Shown one piece after another: positions 35,189 through 43,586 of a stretch of 64,000 nt of DNA. A program made the translations under genes and the position numbers. This DNA is from an uncultured Neomegalonema sp. (GTDB taxonomy: Bacteria > Pseudomonadota > Alphaproteobacteria > Rhodobacterales > Rhodobacteraceae). The notes beneath the pieces were generated by a model. That model saw nothing but the letters and a program-made list of their open reading frames with translations, was not told where the DNA came from and did not search any database. The number at the start of each line of letters is the position of its first letter. The stretch's first letter is position 1. The stretch covers positions 45,665 through 109,664 of the forward strand of contig CALFVD010000013.1 in assembly GCA_937928005.1 (NCBI GenBank), written 5' to 3'.

Positions 35189-37296
35189 GCCGCCGCTTTC
35201 ATCGCTTCCGATAGGAGATAATTCTCTTTGGCGGCGATGATCCGAAGACGGTGATCAATCACTTCGATGTCGCTTTGCAGGCGGTTCAGCATCTTCTCCC
35301 GATGCGCATCGCTGGCATTGTCACTCAGCGCCAGTTGATCGGCGCGCGACTGCTCATGGCGGTTATCAAGGGATTGCTCGACGATCTTTTTGATCAGGCT
35401 AAGTCGTTGTTTCCCGGACAAAACGCGATTGGTCATCGTTTCGGTATATGCTTCGATCATTTTTGTTGTTGCGGGATACACCTCGGCGGCAATGACTTTT
35501 TTCAGTGCTTCGATGGTTTTGGACATGTCGACATTCGTGTTCTTCTTCCAAAACGACCAATTGCGTTTTGAGACGAAATTCAGCGACAGCATCTTGCGTG
35601 ATGTTGTGAAGGTCACGGCTACGGTTTCTCCGGGCAGCAAATCCATCGAAATCCGAGACTCTAGACCCTCGGTGATCTGTTTTCCGGTTTGCAACGCGCG
35701 ATTCAGGCCATTCTGAAGAATATCATCGATACGATTGCGCACGGCTTCATATTGAACCGCTACACAATCCTCCATCGCGACGCGCAGGGGGAGGAGTTCA
35801 ATGCTCAAGTCTTCATCGATATCGGCATTGCCATTGAAAATCTCTTCGATCTTGGCGCTTTGATCCCGGATGAATTTTCCTGTTTCCACATCCATCTCTT
35901 GCTGGATCGCAACCCATGCATCGTTGATGATCGCATCAAGCTTATCATCCACATTGGAGAGTAGTTTTTCGAGGGCATTATCGACTTCACTGGCAATCAG
36001 TAGGTCGTCCTCGATGGTTTCCTTGTATTCCGAGATTCGGCCCGCGCCATAGCTTTCGATTTGATCCATGAGTTGATACCGCTTCCGTTGTGAAACGGCT
36101 TTGACGGCGGAGATTTGCGTGATGGCTTCAATTTTGGCGCGGTCGATAAAGCGCGCCCCGGATCCATTCGTAATTGCCATGGAGATCGCGTTCTTGACCT
36201 CTTCCAAACCAGAGGCGGCATAGAGTTTTTCGCGCGCGGTCTGGCCCGATGATGTGCGGTGCTCGCTCAGGAATATCTCAAAATTTGGATCATCAAGAAC
36301 TTCGGCGATATCCGCGTCCTTGGCATCTTCATTGATGGCCAATTCGGCCCAGCGCGCACTACCAAAGATAATCGAAAACTGCCCTTCGGGGATGGCATTC
36401 GTCAGGCGGTTTGTGATGTCCCGGACGACCCGCGCGATTCGCTTTGGATAGTTTTCAAGCTCATCAATGCGATTGATGTAGATGATGATATCCTTGTCGC
36501 CCTGCATGGCCACCATGCGGATCAACGCGATATCCACCTCGGTCAATGCCTGATGCGCCGATAGGGTCATCAAAAAGATGTCTGACTGATCCAAACTCTG
36601 ACAGGTAAATTCGTCCCGCACGAGGAACGGATCATTCACGCCGGGGGTGTCCGTGATGATCGTCGGGACGGCATAATCATCCGACCGCATAAACAGGTTC
36701 GCGGCTCGGGTGATGGATGCATAGCGCCCTAATGATTCGCGCTCAAGGCCCGCATCTGCGCCCGGTCCAGCACAGACATACCGTTGCAACAGATCGGCGG
36801 ACAGCATGTCGTATTCGTGTTTGGAGCCGAGCAGCGCATGGTAATAGCGGCCAAGGCGTCTCTCCGCATCGCGCCGCATTCCTTCGGTTTGTTCACGCAG
36901 CACTTCTGAGTCAAAGCCGGGCAGATTCTCTTCTGCCGCATCGCGCAAGCGCGTATCGCCATTGATGATACGGTCCCAATCTTCCTCGTTGAAAAAGTCG
37001 AAACGAGCGCCGCATTCCGGGTCTTCGGGAATGTTGATCCTCATGCTCGTGACAACGGAAGTCCACGGGTTCACATCCGATGGCAGGAACCCGATATTGC
37101 CGATCAAAGCATTGAGCGTCGATGATTTACCCGCTTTGACCTGACCGATGGCCGCAATCCGCGCCTTCCAGTCATTGAGGTCTTCGAGTTGCTTCTCGAA
37201 TGCCCCGACGAATTCGCCCGTTGATACCTCGACAAGATCGCCAAGCACTTTGCGAAGTCCATGGAGTTGAGCGTGATGTGATTGACCAATTCGCAT
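35185..37296 (-). CDS. Bacterial dynamin-like GTPase
   Basis: A 703-aa protein with a full set of GTPase motifs: P-loop G51-QVKAGKSS-59, switch I Thr in NPWTSVVT, G3 DTPG (216-219) and G4 NRID (275-278). The remaining ~350 residues are helical and rich in charged heptads (RISEYKETIEDDLLIASEVD, KIEEIFNGNADIDEDL), as in dynamin stalks. KNRNWSFWKK-type aromatic/basic residues (KRNWSFWKKN, near 600) could touch membrane. It should bind and remodel membrane in a GTP-dependent way. It overlaps the downstream GTPase, so the two are likely partners. Confidence 0.85.
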   Translation of the reverse strand: MRIGQSHHAQLHGLRKVLGDLVEVSTGEFVGAFEKQLEDLNDWKARIAAIGQVKAGKSSTLNALIGNIGFLPSDVNPWTSVVTSMRINIPEDPECGARFDFFNEEDWDRIINGDTRLRDAAEENLPGFDSEVLREQTEGMRRDAERRLGRYYHALLGSKHEYDMLSADLLQRYVCAGPGADAGLERESLGRYASITRAANLFMRSDDYAVPTIITDTPGVNDPFLVRDEFTCQSLDQSDIFLMTLSAHQALTEVDIALIRMVAMQGDKDIIIYINRIDELENYPKRIARVVRDITNRLTNAIPEGQFSIIFGSARWAELAINEDAKDADIAEVLDDPNFEIFLSEHRTSSGQTAREKLYAASGLEEVKNAISMAITNGSGARFIDRAKIEAITQISAVKAVSQRKRYQLMDQIESYGAGRISEYKETIEDDLLIASEVDNALEKLLSNVDDKLDAIINDAWVAIQQEMDVETGKFIRDQSAKIEEIFNGNADIDEDLSIELLPLRVAMEDCVAVQYEAVRNRIDDILQNGLNRALQTGKQITEGLESRISMDLLPGETVAVTFTTSRKMLSLNFVSKRNWSFWKKNTNVDMSKTIEALKKVIAAEVYPATTKMIEAYTETMTNRVLSGKQRLSLIKKIVEQSLDNRHEQSRADQLALSDNASDAHREKMLNRLQSDIEVIDHRLRIIAAKENYLLSEAMKAAA

Positions 37297-37403
37297 ATCG
37301 ACCGTTCTTCGTTTAAGGGACGCGGGTGGTGGGCTACCAATGTGGAAAGAGTATATTTTAACTGCTCAAGAAATCGTTCAGAGCCGTCGAGAGATTGCTT
37401 GGT
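37297..37403. other. Short gap between kinase and dynamin genes
   Basis: A 107-bp gap between the kinase stop and the dynamin ATG. I see no hairpin with a T-run here, so the transcript may continue through it; an internal promoter is possible. Confidence 0.3.
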
Positions 37404-38312
37404 TCAGCGCATTATCGCCTCACAAATCTGGACAATTTTCTTGGCCGTAGGTCGTTCTTCACGGCGCGGGCACAGGGCTTTCGATATGCTCGACAGGAAA
37501 AGCGCGGGGAAGCGGTCTGCATTTCGCAGCAATGGCTCGTTCTCTTCCGCTTGGTTCAACCGCTTGTTGGCGGGTTCCGGTGCGGTGCCTGAAACCATAT
37601 GATACAAGGTTGCGCCGAATGAATAGATATCACATTCATCCGTCGGATGAAGACGGCGGTTATAGAGTTCCGGTGCCGAATATCCGTCTTTAACGGCGCG
37701 TAGCCTGTTCGGTGGACGCCGGGTCGCTTCGCTTCCATCATTGAACAATGATGAACCAAAATCGATCAGCACAGGATCGACCGCCCCCCGCATGATGATG
37801 TTATCCGGCGCGATATCGCCATGGACCACCCCATTCGAGTGCAGGTAGGCAAGGGCGCTGGCGATACGTGATGCGATCTGAACGATTTGCCCCGGCTCCA
37901 GCCATTCCGGGTTATGCGCCATGATATCCTGCAAATCCGCGCCTTCGATGTATTCGAGAACGATGTACCCCGTTTCATTTTCCTCAAAGAAATCCAGCAC
38001 GCGCATAAGATTCGGGTGGCTCATTAGACCCGGCCACCATCCTTCTTCATTGAATAAAATGCGGAGTTCTCTGATTTCATTGTGAAATTCTGAAGGGCAC
38101 TGAACTGACAAATCCGTGCCGCGTCGTGAAAAGCCCTCTACGAAAAACTCCTTAATCGCATAGGTCTTCCCCGCCGCATTGTACGCTTTGTACACGATCC
38201 CAAAGCCGCCATTGCTAAGCGCCGACTCGATAATGAACGTACCGCCGCGCAATATTGTGCCGCCGCGCAGATCGTCATTCAGTTCGAGCAGGCTTTCTGC
38301 GGTGGCGCCCAA
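37404..38312 (-). CDS. Eukaryotic-type Ser/Thr protein kinase
   Basis: A 302-aa cytosolic kinase with no transmembrane or PASTA domain. Gly-rich loop SNGGFGIVYKA (33-43), ATP lysine K54 (YAIKEF), catalytic loop H164-G-D166-IAPDN171, D184-F-G, and SAPEL are present. The HRD arginine is replaced by Gly (HGD), which usually means activation does not need loop phosphorylation. It starts at TTG 38312 with GGAG 7 bases upstream. With PP2C and FHA genes in the same run, it probably phosphorylates a cluster member. Confidence 0.9.
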   Translation of the reverse strand: MGATAESLLELNDDLRGGTILRGGTFIIESALSNGGFGIVYKAYNAAGKTYAIKEFFVEGFSRRGTDLSVQCPSEFHNEIRELRILFNEEGWWPGLMSHPNLMRVLDFFEENETGYIVLEYIEGADLQDIMAHNPEWLEPGQIVQIASRIASALAYLHSNGVVHGDIAPDNIIMRGAVDPVLIDFGSSLFNDGSEATRRPPNRLRAVKDGYSAPELYNRRLHPTDECDIYSFGATLYHMVSGTAPEPANKRLNQAEENEPLLRNADRFPALFLSSISKALCPRREERPTAKKIVQICEAIMR

Positions 38313-38351
38313 AGTTTATCTCCTCACGTCGCGTAATCGACGGTGGTTGGG

Positions 38352-39128
38352 TCAGAGTCGCTCGCGTAGCGCACTGAGCCGCAATTCCAGTTCATCGAAT
38401 TGATCCGGGTATTCAGACATAACCAAACACCCTTCTCCGCCGAGCCAGGCCATTGCCGCCCCCCGGCAATCCCCGCCATCAACAACGATGAAGCGCAGAT
38501 CGGTGTCTTTACCGTTCAATTCCTCGCGCAGCGCGGCGACGCATCCATCGATCCATGCCGGGTCAATATTGGATGTTGCGGGGATATCGATTTCATCGGC
38601 GCTACCAAAACGCGCGCGCGGGTGGTCGGGAAACGTATCGTAGAATCCCTGAATCACCGCCGCATCCCCCTCATCATTCTGAGAGAGGGAGACATGATCG
38701 CAGAGCATCGATGCAGGATACCCCGAATGGGTAATGGTGCCGAGCGCATGGGGCAGGAATGTCTGTTCGATTATAATCCGCTTATCGGCAACGATCTTGA
38801 GCAACACCGAGGTAAAGGCCCGCGCAAATGAATCGTAATCCCCCTCGCAGACCGTCGCTTGCGGGGATTGCTGCCCTTCCCACAGGTTTTGTGGGTGGAC
38901 ATCGGCGACCTTGATGACGCGGCGGTTACGCGCAATCACCGACAGGCGCACACCATCCTCCGAGCGGATCGTGATCCGCCGTGGTAGGACCGTGTTGACG
39001 AGGGTGGCCTCCAGTTCGGCACAGGCGGTTTCCGTATCCATCTCTCTAAAGCCGGACGGACCACCATCACCATCGATAAGCGCGGTGATACTGTCGAAGG
39101 AGGCATGAAGTTTAGCGGAACTTGGCAC
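38352..39128 (-). CDS. Protein of unknown family in the dynamin cluster
   Basis: A 258-aa soluble protein. I do not recognise a domain. It has no signal peptide or membrane segment. It is acidic and mixed alpha/beta (IIIEQTFLPHALGTITHSGYP, LRFIVVDGGDCRGAAMAWLGGEG). It begins at GTG 39128 with GGAGG 11 bases upstream and only 3 bp after the Roadblock-like gene. Its place between the Roadblock-like and kinase genes suggests a role as adaptor or sensor, but this is inference. Confidence 0.6.
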   Translation of the reverse strand: MPSSAKLHASFDSITALIDGDGGPSGFREMDTETACAELEATLVNTVLPRRITIRSEDGVRLSVIARNRRVIKVADVHPQNLWEGQQSPQATVCEGDYDSFARAFTSVLLKIVADKRIIIEQTFLPHALGTITHSGYPASMLCDHVSLSQNDEGDAAVIQGFYDTFPDHPRARFGSADEIDIPATSNIDPAWIDGCVAALREELNGKDTDLRFIVVDGGDCRGAAMAWLGGEGCLVMSEYPDQFDELELRLSALRERL

Positions 39129-39131
39129 GAT

Positions 39132-39530
39132 CTACGCCGCCTCCATCGTCATGGGAAGTTGAAAGATTTCCGAAGCGATTTCCATGAGATAGCTCCGGCT
39201 TGGGGATTTGCTGAATAGGCAAACCAAGGCATCATCCCCCTTGCGTAGGTCTTGAATGACGACCAGCACATCTCTTTTACGGACCCGCGTAATCGACACG
39301 AGTTGCGGTTCATTGGCGGATGCGCGAAAGGCCATTGCCGACGGGGATTTCAACGCCTCAATGGCATCCGCACCGACCTGCTGTACGATTGATTGCGACG
39401 TGGGCGACGCAGAGCTTTTCGAGAAGACAAGACCGGTCTCTTGATCGATTAGCATTGCAAGTTTGCAATCCTTGAATCGCTCATGCAAAGCATCGATCAT
39501 ATCGAGCGTCTTTTGCCTAAGATCATCCAT
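39132..39530 (-). CDS. Roadblock/LC7-like protein (second copy)
   Basis: A 132-aa protein with the pattern of a Roadblock/LC7 domain: strand KLAMLIDQETGLVFSKSS, helix VGADAIEALKS, strands QLVSITRVRKRDVLVVIQD and DALVCLFSK, and a last helix RSYLMEIASEIFQL. Roadblock proteins regulate small GTPases such as MglA. It precedes the unknown 258-aa gene. Assignment is by fold pattern, so moderate confidence. Confidence 0.6.
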   Translation of the reverse strand: MDDLRQKTLDMIDALHERFKDCKLAMLIDQETGLVFSKSSASPTSQSIVQQVGADAIEALKSPSAMAFRASANEPQLVSITRVRKRDVLVVIQDLRKGDDALVCLFSKSPSRSYLMEIASEIFQLPMTMEAA

Positions 39531-39656
39531 CGTATTGACCGCCTCAATTGCCTTATGATTCAGTAATTTTACAGTAACTTGAATAAAAAACTAATTAATA
39601 ACTTTGCCTCTGCATTGGAAATCAATCTGTGCATTGAATTACCCATGTTCTGATAT
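39531..39656. other. AT-rich gap inside the dynamin cluster
   Basis: A 126-bp AT-rich gap (TAAAAAACTAATTAATAAC) that divides the cluster into an upstream FHA/PP2C half and a downstream kinase/dynamin half. It could hold a second promoter. No clear terminator is seen. Confidence 0.35.
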
Positions 39657-41054
39657 TTAAGCGACACTCACCTGAGTATTAGTTGGTTCGTCCTCGATGA
39701 TATCATTGAGCTCCAGCGTTTCCTCGTCTTCAATGGGCAGGCGCCGCCAAAAATCGATGGTCATTTGTTTTACGATATCGGCGGCGTCTTGTGCTGATCG
39801 CTCATCGGATTCATAGCCCAGCAATCCAATCAGTTCTTCTGCTTCCCTGATTTGGATGGCAACTTGATGATGTTCCGATGTAAGTTTTAACCCGGATTTC
39901 ATATAATTGTTTAGGGTGTTGAGAGATTTCAACATCTCTTCAAACAGTGGCGCATATCCCTCTACGCCCACATGATCAATTACGTCTTTACAGGCTTGTA
40001 TATGGCTCAAGAGTGTCGTTTTTACTTCGCTCACACTTGGTGCATGGATGAAGCGATCCGAGCCGCCCTCTTGTTCCGGTGCAGGGCCGCCGCCGTCTTC
40101 ATACGCACCCTCATCTTCACCATCGTCATCTAATAACAGACGCTCGAATTCTGAGGCAGATGCGCGGATATCGGCGGTTTGTTTACGTTTGGCTTCCGTT
40201 TCCTGAATCGTATCAAGTTCACCGAGAAGATATTGAGCCTGCGCAATCAGGGATGCTTCATGTTCCGATGTCTTTGCGATCAGCGTTTTCAACAGGGTGC
40301 CGCCGCCACTCGCCGCAAAGCCATCAACGTCGATCACTGATCCGTCCGGGGCCGACAGGCGCGCGGTATCCACGGAAATACTGACCATCGCATCGAAATA
40401 CTCGCAGGCTGTGGCGCATTTTTCTTCAAAGATCTGATTTTCTTGGTCAGTGATAACGAAATCTGCGCCCGTTAGGATCAGAATGCTTCGCTCTTTCTGA
40501 CGTTCAGGTATGCTCTTCCAAAGGCGCAATTCATCGGCGCTCCATGGCGTTTTTGCATTTGAACACCAAGCCACGATATCGGCGCTTCGTATCATCTGAA
40601 ACAGTTGATGCGTCCGGCGTTCTTCACCATCGTAACTTGGATAGATCAGGAACCCGATTTCCATCAGGATTGGGCGCGGCAATTCGAGGTCGATCAAGGT
40701 GGCATCCGCATATGCCGCCGCAATATCGCATCCCTCATATTCTGTCCGGGACGAGCCGGAAACAGCCAAAGTCCGCGCCTCTCGGCCATAGCGTACCCGT
40801 ATCGGCGGGCATGTATCTATATCATGGGGCGCGGCGAATAGGTCGGTTCCGAGTAGGAATTCCGCCAGCATCCCATGCTCAGACCCTTTTGGTCCGGCAA
40901 TGACTACCCGTATTGGCGCGGATAATTGGTCGATGGTCGTGGATAGCAGCGCCCGGTGCTCTGACTTCACCAAAGATGCATCATCGCCAAAAGTATCGCG
41001 AACGGCTTGTAAGCGACTGAGCAGGGATGTCTTTTCATTTTCGAGCGGCATCAC
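39657..41054 (-). CDS. GTPase-like protein with degenerate P-loop
   Basis: A 465-aa protein built like the other cluster GTPases but apparently inactive. The P-loop position reads G54-PKGSEHG-61 with no Lys-Ser/Thr, and the G4 position reads LTGADF. DIVAWCSNAKTPWSADELRLW and RSILILTGADFVI keep the GTPase strand order. The second half has helices and an acidic linker (LLLDDDGEDEGAYEDGGG). It starts at GTG 41054 or ATG 41051, overlapping the PP2C stop. It is probably a pseudo-GTPase scaffold. Confidence 0.6.
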   Translation of the reverse strand: MMPLENEKTSLLSRLQAVRDTFGDDASLVKSEHRALLSTTIDQLSAPIRVVIAGPKGSEHGMLAEFLLGTDLFAAPHDIDTCPPIRVRYGREARTLAVSGSSRTEYEGCDIAAAYADATLIDLELPRPILMEIGFLIYPSYDGEERRTHQLFQMIRSADIVAWCSNAKTPWSADELRLWKSIPERQKERSILILTGADFVITDQENQIFEEKCATACEYFDAMVSISVDTARLSAPDGSVIDVDGFAASGGGTLLKTLIAKTSEHEASLIAQAQYLLGELDTIQETEAKRKQTADIRASASEFERLLLDDDGEDEGAYEDGGGPAPEQEGGSDRFIHAPSVSEVKTTLLSHIQACKDVIDHVGVEGYAPLFEEMLKSLNTLNNYMKSGLKLTSEHHQVAIQIREAEELIGLLGYESDERSAQDAADIVKQMTIDFWRRLPIEDEETLELNDIIEDEPTNTQVSVA

Positions 41055-41824
41055 GCTAGAACCTTCACTATGGACATCGAAACATTGTCCTGCTCATCGT
41101 GGGCGAGGTGATCGATTGCTGATTTAAACTGGTGAGCGATGATCTGACTGGGGGCATCAATGAAACCGTTGATGATCTCGATGATTTCTTGCTGCGATAG
41201 GTATTCCAGACCATCGCTGGCCACGATCAACACATCGCCGGGCAGCAGCGTCAAACCGTCTTCCGTACAATCGAGCTTGTTAATGCGCTGGCCAGTTAAC
41301 GCAGAGGTCAGCACGCTACGATCTGGGTGATCTTCGGCTTCGCAAGGCGACAGCTTTCCTTGCATGACCATCGCATCAATCTCTGCCGCCATCGAATGAT
41401 CGGCATTGAGACGAAAAATCTTCTGGTCCCGATAGAGCAGTAGCAGCGAATCGCCCACCGATGCCCAGTAGAGATGTTGGTCAAAATTCACCGCGCCGAT
41501 GACGGTCGCGCCCATGCCCTGATATTCTGGCATTTCGCTGATATGCGTACCAATGGCCGCATTGGCCTTTTCGACGGCGCGTTTCAGGACGCTATAGGTG
41601 CGTCCCTTGAATTCTGGTAGGTTGCATGTGCTTTCGAGTAAGGTTTCCTGCACCGCGCTAACGCAAATCTTGCTGGCGATATCGCCGCCCGCATGGCCGC
41701 CCATCCCATCGGACAGAATCGTAAAGCCGAATTCCGCACCGACCGGATAGCATGAGACAACCGCATCTTCTTGATAAGTGCGCTGTCCCTGCATCAATAA
41801 TGTGGCGGAATCGAAATGCGGCAT
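41051..41824 (-). CDS. PP2C-family Ser/Thr phosphatase
   Basis: A 257-aa soluble phosphatase with the metal-binding motifs of the PPM/PP2C family: Q18-E-D20, SDGMGGHAGGD (38-48), GMGATVIGA, WASVGDSLLLLYR, VASDGLEYL and DNVSMSIVKV. It removes phosphate from Ser/Thr and is the natural counterpart of the kinase in the same run. I start it at ATG 41824, 7 bp after the FHA stop; the longer ORF would overlap the FHA domain. Confidence 0.92.
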   Translation of the reverse strand: MPHFDSATLLMQGQRTYQEDAVVSCYPVGAEFGFTILSDGMGGHAGGDIASKICVSAVQETLLESTCNLPEFKGRTYSVLKRAVEKANAAIGTHISEMPEYQGMGATVIGAVNFDQHLYWASVGDSLLLLYRDQKIFRLNADHSMAAEIDAMVMQGKLSPCEAEDHPDRSVLTSALTGQRINKLDCTEDGLTLLPGDVLIVASDGLEYLSQQEIIEIINGFIDAPSQIIAHQFKSAIDHLAHDEQDNVSMSIVKVLA

Positions 41825-41831
41825 CGACGGA

Positions 41832-42704
41832 TTATCCCGCAAACAGAACATCGTCGTCCTGTGTTCCATCGGTCCAATTGAATGTCTCATCGCACAGGAT
41901 GGTCAGTCGCAGGCTCGTCTCGCCCATGCTGATAATATCGCCATCACTCAATTGTTCTGTCGTCAGCAGCGGCTTGCTATTCAGGCGCACGATATTCGCC
42001 TTACCACCATGGCCGACATAGAACAGATGGCTGTCAGGATCATAAGCGATTGAGGCATGATTAGAGCGCGAGATGCTCAGATCACCGAAATCGAGGGCAA
42101 CCGTTTCTTCGGCATCACGCCCAATCTGCGACACGCCAGAGCGCAGCGCAAAGCATGTTCCGCGCCCTGGACCTTTGGTAACAACCAGCCAACCAACGGG
42201 GAAAGTCACCCGCGCAGATGGCATAGCAGGGGCCGTGTTTTCCATCACGCGGTGCTGAGCATCGGCATCATCATTCGCGTTCAGCAGCCGGGTCTTCACC
42301 CGACCGGCGCTCTTGCGCGAAGGCATGGGCACGGGTTTTACGGGCTGAGGATTATCCAGCTCATCGGCGGTTCGCCACATTGATGCGGCACCGGGTGCCA
42401 CAGGTTTCGGCTCACTCGCCGCATCGTCCAAAAAGGCGGCGATTGCGGCATCTTCATCATCGTCCAATTCGGCCACAAGGCTTTCGAGCGATGGATCAAG
42501 ACTGCGCCGAGCAGAGGCGGCCTGTGGACGTTTTGGTATGGGCAGTGCGCGCCGCCGTTCCGGCTGTGCCGGAGCCGCCGGAACATCAATAGCGGCCTTA
42601 AGGTCGCGGTGACGCGCGGAAGGATCAAGGCTACGTGTTACCGGTGGATTCTCATCCTCCCGAGAAGTTTTTACAATTTCTGCGAGATTCGAGAATAATT
42701 TCAT
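41832..42704 (-). CDS. FHA-domain protein with disordered N-terminus
   Basis: A 290-aa protein. Residues ~1-165 are disordered, rich in Pro, Ser, Arg and acids. The C-terminal FHA domain (~171-275) has G195-R196, S212-RSNH-216 and the NIVRLNSKPL segment, which bind phosphothreonine. RSLDPS occurs twice in the N-terminal part (24-29 and 67-72) and may be a phosphorylation or docking site. It should read the kinase output and bring partners together. Confidence 0.88.
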   Translation of the reverse strand: MKLFSNLAEIVKTSREDENPPVTRSLDPSARHRDLKAAIDVPAAPAQPERRRALPIPKRPQAASARRSLDPSLESLVAELDDDEDAAIAAFLDDAASEPKPVAPGAASMWRTADELDNPQPVKPVPMPSRKSAGRVKTRLLNANDDADAQHRVMENTAPAMPSARVTFPVGWLVVTKGPGRGTCFALRSGVSQIGRDAEETVALDFGDLSISRSNHASIAYDPDSHLFYVGHGGKANIVRLNSKPLLTTEQLSDGDIISMGETSLRLTILCDETFNWTDGTQDDDVLFAG

Positions 42705-42824
42705 CGCTCGATATCCTTGGTCGATAATGCTTCAGAAGTCGGGTTGTCTGCGGGCGATGTGAAGGCAGGCTGATGCCGTTCCCACACCGCCCCGGAGCTT
42801 TATGCCCAATCCATCGTGAGTGGA

Positions 42825-43181
42825 TTAGACGCTGACAGAGCTTTCAACAGTCTTCACGGCGAGGCGTGCCATGCCGAGATTGGCCGATTTCTTTTCGAGA
42901 GCGACATACATGAAGATCGCAGGGTTGCTCGCGAGCGGACGGATCAGGTGATACTGCGTGCCCAGCGTGATCAGGATATCCTCGATGGCATCTTTGAGGT
43001 TCAGAGCGGCCATGGCGGCGTTCTTCGCACGAACGACTTCGGTGTTAGCAGCGCCAGCCGCTTCGAGGTCGAAACGCGCGCTACCGCCTTCGGAGGCGAG
43101 CATCAGGCCGGATTCACTGTCGACGAGGCAGGCGCCGATGAAGCCAGCAATATTGTTCAGTGCAGAAATGTCAGTAGACAT
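42825..43181 (-). CDS. Roadblock/LC7-like protein (first copy)
   Basis: A 118-aa protein with Roadblock/LC7 features: GACLVDSESGLMLASEGG, NTEVVRAKNAAMAAL, EDILITLGTQYHLIRPLA, IFMYVALEKKSANLGMARLAVKTVE. Such proteins dimerise and act as GTPase regulators, as MglB does for MglA. ATG 43181 has GGGAG 6 bases upstream. It is the first gene of the cluster, 120 bp before the FHA gene. Confidence 0.8.
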   Translation of the reverse strand: MSTDISALNNIAGFIGACLVDSESGLMLASEGGSARFDLEAAGAANTEVVRAKNAAMAALNLKDAIEDILITLGTQYHLIRPLASNPAIFMYVALEKKSANLGMARLAVKTVESSVSV

Positions 43182-43586
43182 GGATCGCTCCCAGGAAAAT
43201 GTGATGCGTGAGCCTGTTTGCCCACCTCGTCCTGTTGACCATGCAGGGCTGTATTTTTGGTTAAGACCCGTTGGTTATAAAGGGCCACATTGCCAGTATC
43301 TGGACCGTAAAATGCGGCGACACCCTCGATAAGATGGCGAGACGCGCGCGTTATTTTGCGCATTAGATTATGCCCGGAGGAGCGTTAAGAACTGGTAGGA
43401 ATGGAGCTGACTCATTTATAAGTTTCAAATAACAATCGAAGAAATAAACTCTATAACAACAATATCTTGAGTGGAAATCTCTCACTGTTTTGAGGGTAAT
43501 AACCGAGATTGGACAACGAACTGGCGTCCCCATTGCATTCCCAAAATATGAGTCGCCGGATGGCCCGTTGAAATAATCGAGGTGAT
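43182..43586. other. AT-rich divergent intergenic region upstream of the cluster
   Basis: A 405-bp gap between the Roadblock gene and the divergent DUF3806-like gene. It is AT-rich, with runs such as AAATAAACTCTATAACAACAA. It should contain promoters for both directions. Short minus-strand ORFs in it have no family match. No tRNA, repeat or clear operator is visible. Confidence 0.4.

Noticed and set aside
33686-43181. Type VI secretion regulatory island (PpkA/PppA/Fha type)
   Set aside because: Kinase, PP2C and FHA are present, but there is no Tss/Hcp/VgrG gene in the window, and the GTPases and Roadblock proteins do not fit.
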